A DNA stretch of 64,000 nt from Nocardia pseudovaccinii NBRC 100343. GTDB taxonomy: Bacteria > Actinomycetota > Actinomycetes > Mycobacteriales > Mycobacteriaceae. Location: assembly GCF_001613225.1 (NCBI RefSeq), contig NZ_BDBY01000168.1, positions 1-64,000 on the forward strand, given 5' to 3'. How positions within the stretch are numbered: the first letter of the stretch is position 1; the number at the start of each line of letters is the position of its first letter. A program made the position numbers and the translations under genes. Of the stretch, positions 58,871 to 64,000 are shown piece after piece. The notes beneath the pieces are model-generated. The model did no database searches. It was not told where the DNA came from and worked only from the letters and a program-made list of their open reading frames with translations.

Positions 58871-59740
58871 TCAGGGGCGGGCGATGATGAGGGGGCAGTC
58901 GGTGGCGTGTAGGACGGCCTGGCTGACCGAGCCGAGGGTCATGCCCGCGAAGCCGCCGCGCCCGCGGCTGCCCAGGACGATCAGTTGCGCGTATTCCGCC
59001 TCGGCGAGTAGGCATCTGGCCGGTCGATCCTCGACGACCACGCGCTCGACCTCCATGTCCGGATACTTCTCCGCATAGCCCGCCAGGCTTTCGGACAGCA
59101 ACGCCTCGGCCTCTTTCCGCATATCGTCTCGGGAGATATAGCGGTTGAATTCGGACCAGGTGAGTACCGCGCGCAGTGCGACCGCGCGATGGGCGGCCTG
59201 GTCGAAGGCGACCTCGATGGCGCGGGTGGCGCTGGGGGAGCCGTCGACACCGACGAGCACCGGTCCCCGCAGCCGATCGGCTTTGTAGTCCTCGGATTCG
59301 GGAATGACGGCGACCGGACAGTGCCCGTGCCTTGCGACGGCGGTGCTCACCGAGCCGAGCAGGCCACGGCGGAAGGCGCCGAGACCGCGGGTGCCGACGA
59401 CGAGCATGCGCGCTTCCTTGGAGCGGTCCAGCAGGACCGGTATCGGCGGCGCGTCGACCACGAAGGTGGCGATTTCGAGGTCGCCGACCGGTGCGGCGGC
59501 CGCGGTCGCGTAGGCGCTGGCAGTGGTGACGGCGGCGGCGCCGTCCGCTCGATAGGCGTCGTAATCGATTTGGTCGAAGGCTATTCCGGGGCCGAAGTCC
59601 ATCGGGGCGCCGATGCCGTACACGATGTGCAGCGGCGCGCGGTGGTGGACGGCGTCGGCCGCGGCCCAGCGCACCGCCTCGGCGGCGGCGCCGGAGCCGT
59701 CGAAGCCGACGAGTACGGGGGGATTTATGGTGGTGGACAT
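58871..59740 (-). CDS. Tandem-domain universal stress protein (Usp)
   Basis: A 289-residue protein with two Usp domains (about 8-145 and 155-289). Each ends with the ATP-binding pattern G-2x-G-9x-G(S/T): VVGTRGLGAFRRGLLGS and VLGSRGRGGFAGMTLGS. Domain starts are VLVGFDGSGAAAEAVRWAA and VLVGVDGSPSATRAIEVA. In mycobacteria such proteins (Rv2005c/Rv2623-like) belong to the DosR dormancy regulon. It follows the next Usp gene after 30 bp and is probably in the same transcript. Confidence 0.9.
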   Translation of the reverse strand: MSTTINPPVLVGFDGSGAAAEAVRWAAADAVHHRAPLHIVYGIGAPMDFGPGIAFDQIDYDAYRADGAAAVTTASAYATAAAAPVGDLEIATFVVDAPPIPVLLDRSKEARMLVVGTRGLGAFRRGLLGSVSTAVARHGHCPVAVIPESEDYKADRLRGPVLVGVDGSPSATRAIEVAFDQAAHRAVALRAVLTWSEFNRYISRDDMRKEAEALLSESLAGYAEKYPDMEVERVVVEDRPARCLLAEAEYAQLIVLGSRGRGGFAGMTLGSVSQAVLHATDCPLIIARP

Positions 59741-59770
59741 GGGATTTCGTAGCCCTCCAGCGTGACCGCG

Positions 59771-60685
59771 CTACTGCGGACGGACGACCATGACCGGGCA
59801 GTGCGCGGTCTGGACCAGTGCGTCGCTGGTGGAGCCGAGCAGCAGTCCGCGGAATCCGCCGCGCCCCCGGCTGCCGACCACGACCAGCTGCGCCGACCGC
59901 GACCATTCGCGCAGTGCCTGCCGCGGACCCGACAGGTACACCTTGCGGATGACCAGCACGTCCGGGTACTTCTCCTGCCAGCCCCTGAGCTGCTCGGCCA
60001 GGATCGCCTGTCCGGCGGTCTCGGCATCGTGATCAACGGCGTAGGGGAGCCCCGCGATGCGGTCGAAATACAGGTCGCTCCAAGCGTGGACGGCGACGAG
60101 TCTGGTTCTGCGTTCGCTGGCCTCGGCGAACGCGGCCCCGACGGCGGCCGTGCTCCCCGCTCCGCCGTCGATACCGAGCACAACCGGGCCTACGCGTCGG
60201 GTCTGCTGTTCGGTGCCGGTGTCACGTACTACCACGATCGCACCGCGGCCGTGGCTTGCCACCGCGAGCAGCGTCGATCCGAGATAGCTCAGGGCGCCGT
60301 CGGAACCCGCGGTTCCGATCGCGACCAGATGCGCCGCCTCGGACAGCTCGATCAACAGATGTGCCGGATTGGCTTCGGAGAGTTCGGTTTCCACGGTCAG
60401 GTCCGGATCGACCTGATGGGCGAGTCGGCGTGCTGTGCGCAGCACGTCGGCACCTTCGCGGCGGATCGCGTCGATCACCGGCGGCATGATCACGTCGTAC
60501 ATCCCGTAGACCGAACCCGCCGCCGCGAGGTCGAGACCGTGCACGATGCGCAGCCGCCGACCCCGCTGGGAGGCGGTCTCGGCGGCCCAGCGGACGGCGA
60601 GATCGGCCGCCTCGGAGCCGTCGGTGCCGACCACTACTTCGGCCGACGCCAGCCGGTGTGATGCATCGCGGTGCTGGTCGGTCAT
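59771..60685 (-). CDS. Tandem-domain universal stress protein (Usp)
   Basis: A 304-residue protein with two Usp domains. The second has a clean ATP motif (VVGSRGRGGFRGLLLGSTSDAL); in the first it is degenerate (AIGTAGSDGALSYLGSTLLAV), so only one nucleotide site may be competent. The ATG at 60685 (MTDQHRDASH) follows AAGGGACATCC; an upstream open frame is not conserved-looking. It is the first gene of a Usp pair next to the DevS/DevR genes, and a DosR-box-like sequence lies about 85-105 bp upstream. Confidence 0.9.
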   Translation of the reverse strand: MTDQHRDASHRLASAEVVVGTDGSEAADLAVRWAAETASQRGRRLRIVHGLDLAAAGSVYGMYDVIMPPVIDAIRREGADVLRTARRLAHQVDPDLTVETELSEANPAHLLIELSEAAHLVAIGTAGSDGALSYLGSTLLAVASHGRGAIVVVRDTGTEQQTRRVGPVVLGIDGGAGSTAAVGAAFAEASERRTRLVAVHAWSDLYFDRIAGLPYAVDHDAETAGQAILAEQLRGWQEKYPDVLVIRKVYLSGPRQALREWSRSAQLVVVGSRGRGGFRGLLLGSTSDALVQTAHCPVMVVRPQ

Positions 60686-60770
60686 GGATGTCCCTTCGGG
60701 TTCCGAGATATCAGCTACCCGTAGGTTAGGAATCCGAGGTCGTCGCGCACGCCTGGCATTGGTCACCAAC

Positions 60771-60790
60771 CGCAGGGCCCAAAGGCCGCT
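60771..60790 (-). promoter_or_regulatory. Candidate DosR (DevR) box upstream of the Usp genes
   Basis: On the minus strand the sequence CGGCCTTTGGGCCC matches 10 of 14 core positions of the mycobacterial DosR box (GGGACTWWAGTCCC). It is 86-105 bp upstream of the Usp start at 60685, a normal distance. The match is imperfect and the consensus is borrowed from mycobacteria. Confidence 0.35.
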
Positions 60791-60846
60791 CATGTCTGGA
60801 TGGTGTTCGGATGGCACAGCGCACGGAACAGCCCCGCCTGGCCGGT

Positions 60847-62610
<1,764 letters not shown>

Positions 62611-62636
62611 TCACGCCGAACGAAACCACAGGTTGC

Positions 62637-63287
62637 TCACTCCTGCTGTTTGGTGGGCGCGTTGAGTTTGGAGGCCAGTACCGCTGCCTGGGTGCGACGT
62701 TCCACCCCGAGTTTGGTCAGCAGCCGGGAGACGTAGTTCTTCACAGTTTTCTCCGCAAGGAACATCCGGCTCGCGATCTGCCTATTCGTGAGCCCCTCAC
62801 CCAGCAGACCGAGCAGCGTCCGTTCCTGTTCGCTGAGACCGGCCAGCGGTCCCGTCTTGGCCTCGGCCTCCTCGCGCAGCTTCGTCATGAGGGCTGCGGC
62901 CGCGCGATTATCGAGCAGCGACTTACCCGCGCCGACCTCGCGAATGGCCTCGACCAGCTCCATCGTGTCGATGTCTTTGACCACATACCCGCTGGCCCCG
63001 GCCAGAATGGCATCGAGCATGGCCTGCTCGTCGGTGAACGAGGTGAGTATCAGACACCGCAGCCCAGGATGCTGATTCAGCAGTTCACGACACAATTCGA
63101 TGCCGTTGCCATCGGGCAGGCGCACGTCCAGCACCGCGACCTGCGGGCGCAGCGCGGGGATGCGCGCCAACGCCTGCGAAACCGTGCCCGCCTCGCCGAC
63201 GACCTCGAGATCGGGCTCGGAATCGATCAGATCCTTCACACCGCGACGCACGATCTGATGGTCATCGACCAGGAACACGCTCGTCAT
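62637..63287 (-). CDS. devR: DevR/DosR-type NarL-family response regulator
   Basis: A 216-residue regulator, one residue shorter than mycobacterial DosR. The receiver has Asp54 (phosphoacceptor, [13 protein letters not shown]), Thr82 and Lys104. A LuxR-type helix-turn-helix closes the protein: [37 protein letters not shown], with the Lys-Asn recognition residues of DosR kept. It should activate the hypoxia/NO dormancy regulon. The ATG at 63287 has GGAGGTG 7 nt upstream. An inverted repeat CGCTGG/CCAGCG at 63299-63316 overlaps the leader. Confidence 0.93.
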   Translation of the reverse strand: MTSVFLVDDHQIVRRGVKDLIDSEPDLEVVGEAGTVSQALARIPALRPQVAVLDVRLPDGNGIELCRELLNQHPGLRCLILTSFTDEQAMLDAILAGASGYVVKDIDTMELVEAIREVGAGKSLLDNRAAAALMTKLREEAEAKTGPLAGLSEQERTLLGLLGEGLTNRQIASRMFLAEKTVKNYVSRLLTKLGVERRTQAAVLASKLNAPTKQQE

Positions 63288-63298
63288 CGCAACACCTC

Positions 63299-63316
63299 CG
63301 CTGGGTCCCTCCAGCG
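63299..63316. promoter_or_regulatory. Inverted repeat in the devR leader
   Basis: CGCTGG at 63299-63304 and CCAGCG at 63311-63316 form a perfect 6-bp inverted repeat with a 6-bp spacer (GTCCCT), 12-29 bp upstream of the devR start. It could be an operator or a small leader hairpin. Confidence 0.3.
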
Positions 63317-63408
63317 TAGCCCCGCGAATATGCGCATCTGGACGATCGATCACCATGCGTCGGTGGAGGAAAATGTCGGGTAGACCCCACCGCCAGCGCA
63401 TTCTCGAG

Positions 63409-64000
63409 TTACCGCATTGTGAGGATGTCGGGTAGGGGGCGGCGGGGGGTTGGTGGGGGTTCGGGGGTGTTGGCGGGGGTGGTGCCTACGCGGATGAGGA
63501 CCTGGGGGATGGTGGGGTGGGGGAGCATGGTCGCGATGGCTGTTCGGGCCGAAGGCAATTCGGTGATGTGGGTCATCGGGCAAGTTGCCAGGCCCGACGT
63601 GGTGCATTCCAGGAGGACGGCGGAGAGGGCTTCGCCGGTGTGCAGCCAGGTGGTGACGGATTCGCTCGGTGAGCTGAGTATCAGTAGGCGGGCGTGGTCA
63701 TCGAGGGTTTCGCGGCGGGCCGAATGCGGTGCGGACGGGAAGGTGCGGCCTACGCCGACGCGGGCGAATTCGGCATCGGAGGCCAGGGATTCGCGCGGGA
63801 CGCCTTCCGTATCGCCGGAATGTCCGGCCCACCAATGCAATTCGGTCTGGTATTCCATGTCGTAGCGCCGGACCGCAGTGGCGTGGTCGGAGGCCGCCGT
63901 GAGCTTCGCGCGGGCGCTGTCGTCGAGGAGATCGAGTTCGATGTCGTGGGGTGTCACCAGCATTCGACCGGCATGCAGGAGCGGCGACAAGTCGGTCGGC
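63409..64000 (-). CDS. Acg-type nitroreductase-family protein, 5' end outside the window
   Basis: The C-terminal ~197 residues of a nitroreductase-fold protein. [68 protein letters not shown] and [11 protein letters not shown] are typical of the Acg/Rv2032 family (about 330 residues), whose members are DosR-regulated and sequester FMN. The reading frame runs past base 64000, so the N terminus is missing. It lies upstream of devR on the same strand with 121 bp between, as expected for a dormancy cluster. Confidence 0.82.
   Translation of the reverse strand, partial: PTDLSPLLHAGRMLVTPHDIELDLLDDSARAKLTAASDHATAVRRYDMEYQTELHWWAGHSGDTEGVPRESLASDAEFARVGVGRTFPSAPHSARRETLDDHARLLILSSPSESVTTWLHTGEALSAVLLECTTSGLATCPMTHITELPSARTAIATMLPHPTIPQVLIRVGTTPANTPEPPPTPRRPLPDILTMR

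Noticed and set aside
63299..63408. Mycobacterial-type DosR box upstream of devR
   Set aside because: I found only a CGCTGG/CCAGCG inverted repeat and a GGGTCTACCC element; neither matches the DosR consensus well enough to call.

Overview
The window reads as a high-GC mycolic-acid actinobacterium, most likely a Nocardia or a close relative in the Corynebacteriales. Supporting evidence is inferential: a mycothiol-dependent formaldehyde/nitrosothiol dehydrogenase with its metallo-beta-lactamase partner in the mycobacterial order, an antigen-85-like esterase, a GT87 mannosyltransferase, a MoeY-like E1/nitroreductase fusion, a CtpI-type giant P-ATPase, a ClgR/PopR-like regulator and a DevS/DevR (DosS/DosR) two-component pair. 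No tRNA, rRNA, CRISPR array or insertion sequence was seen.

Layout. 1-6.2 kb is mostly plus-strand housekeeping and stress genes (TetR, LLM flavin oxidoreductase, YceI, class II sirtuin, PpnP, DUF72, hydrolase, SRPBCC), closed by a strong bidirectional hairpin. 6.2-11.3 kb is a minus-strand block: MBL protein, MscR, a VapBC toxin-antitoxin pair, an Ag85-like esterase and a secreted phosphoesterase. 11.5-18.1 kb (plus) holds an MFS carrier, a SnoaL-like remnant, an adenine-deaminase-type enzyme, a DUF2637-like membrane protein and a GT87 enzyme. 18.1-23.6 kb holds the MoeY-like fusion, an NCS1 permease divergent from a HutC-type GntR regulator with a TGTATATACA palindrome between them, and a Ub-Mut7C protein.

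23.6-26.3 kb is the most unusual part: an atpI-atpB-atpE-atpF gene run followed by a b-delta homologue that stops exactly where the delta domain should begin. It has no F1 genes after it. The proton-path residues of subunits a and c are intact, so it looks like a deliberate orphan Fo sector rather than decay. A 412-bp gene-free stretch with two perfect palindromes precedes it.

26.7-38.9 kb contains a Rox-like monooxygenase/TetR pair with tandem operators, a long minus-strand run (Rho-N-like small protein, UdgX, GH15, SDR, nucleotidyltransferase, BON, phosphoesterase, lipoprotein), a beta-lactamase-like hydrolase and a YdiJ-like FAD/Fe-S dehydrogenase. 39.0-45.6 kb is a tightly overlapping operon of a PoxB-like TPP oxidase, a hemerythrin and a seven-gene antiporter module whose order matches archaeal Mbh rather than canonical Mrp (no MrpA ND5-like domain).

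45.7-64 kb is dominated by stress and dormancy functions: the CtpI-like ATPase (dead N-terminal ATPase half carrying an octapeptide repeat), a large membrane protein, DUF2277, two ClpP paralogues of which the second has lost its catalytic serine, a ClgR/PopR-like regulator ending in LAA, a hydroxyacyl-CoA dehydrogenase, an AI-2E-type transporter, a PAP2 enzyme, two tandem-domain universal stress proteins, DevS, DevR and the end of an Acg-type nitroreductase. The DosRS pair, Usp proteins, nitroreductase, orphan Fo sector, antiporter and quinone-linked dehydrogenases together suggest a hypoxia/energy-stress island, but co-regulation is inference.
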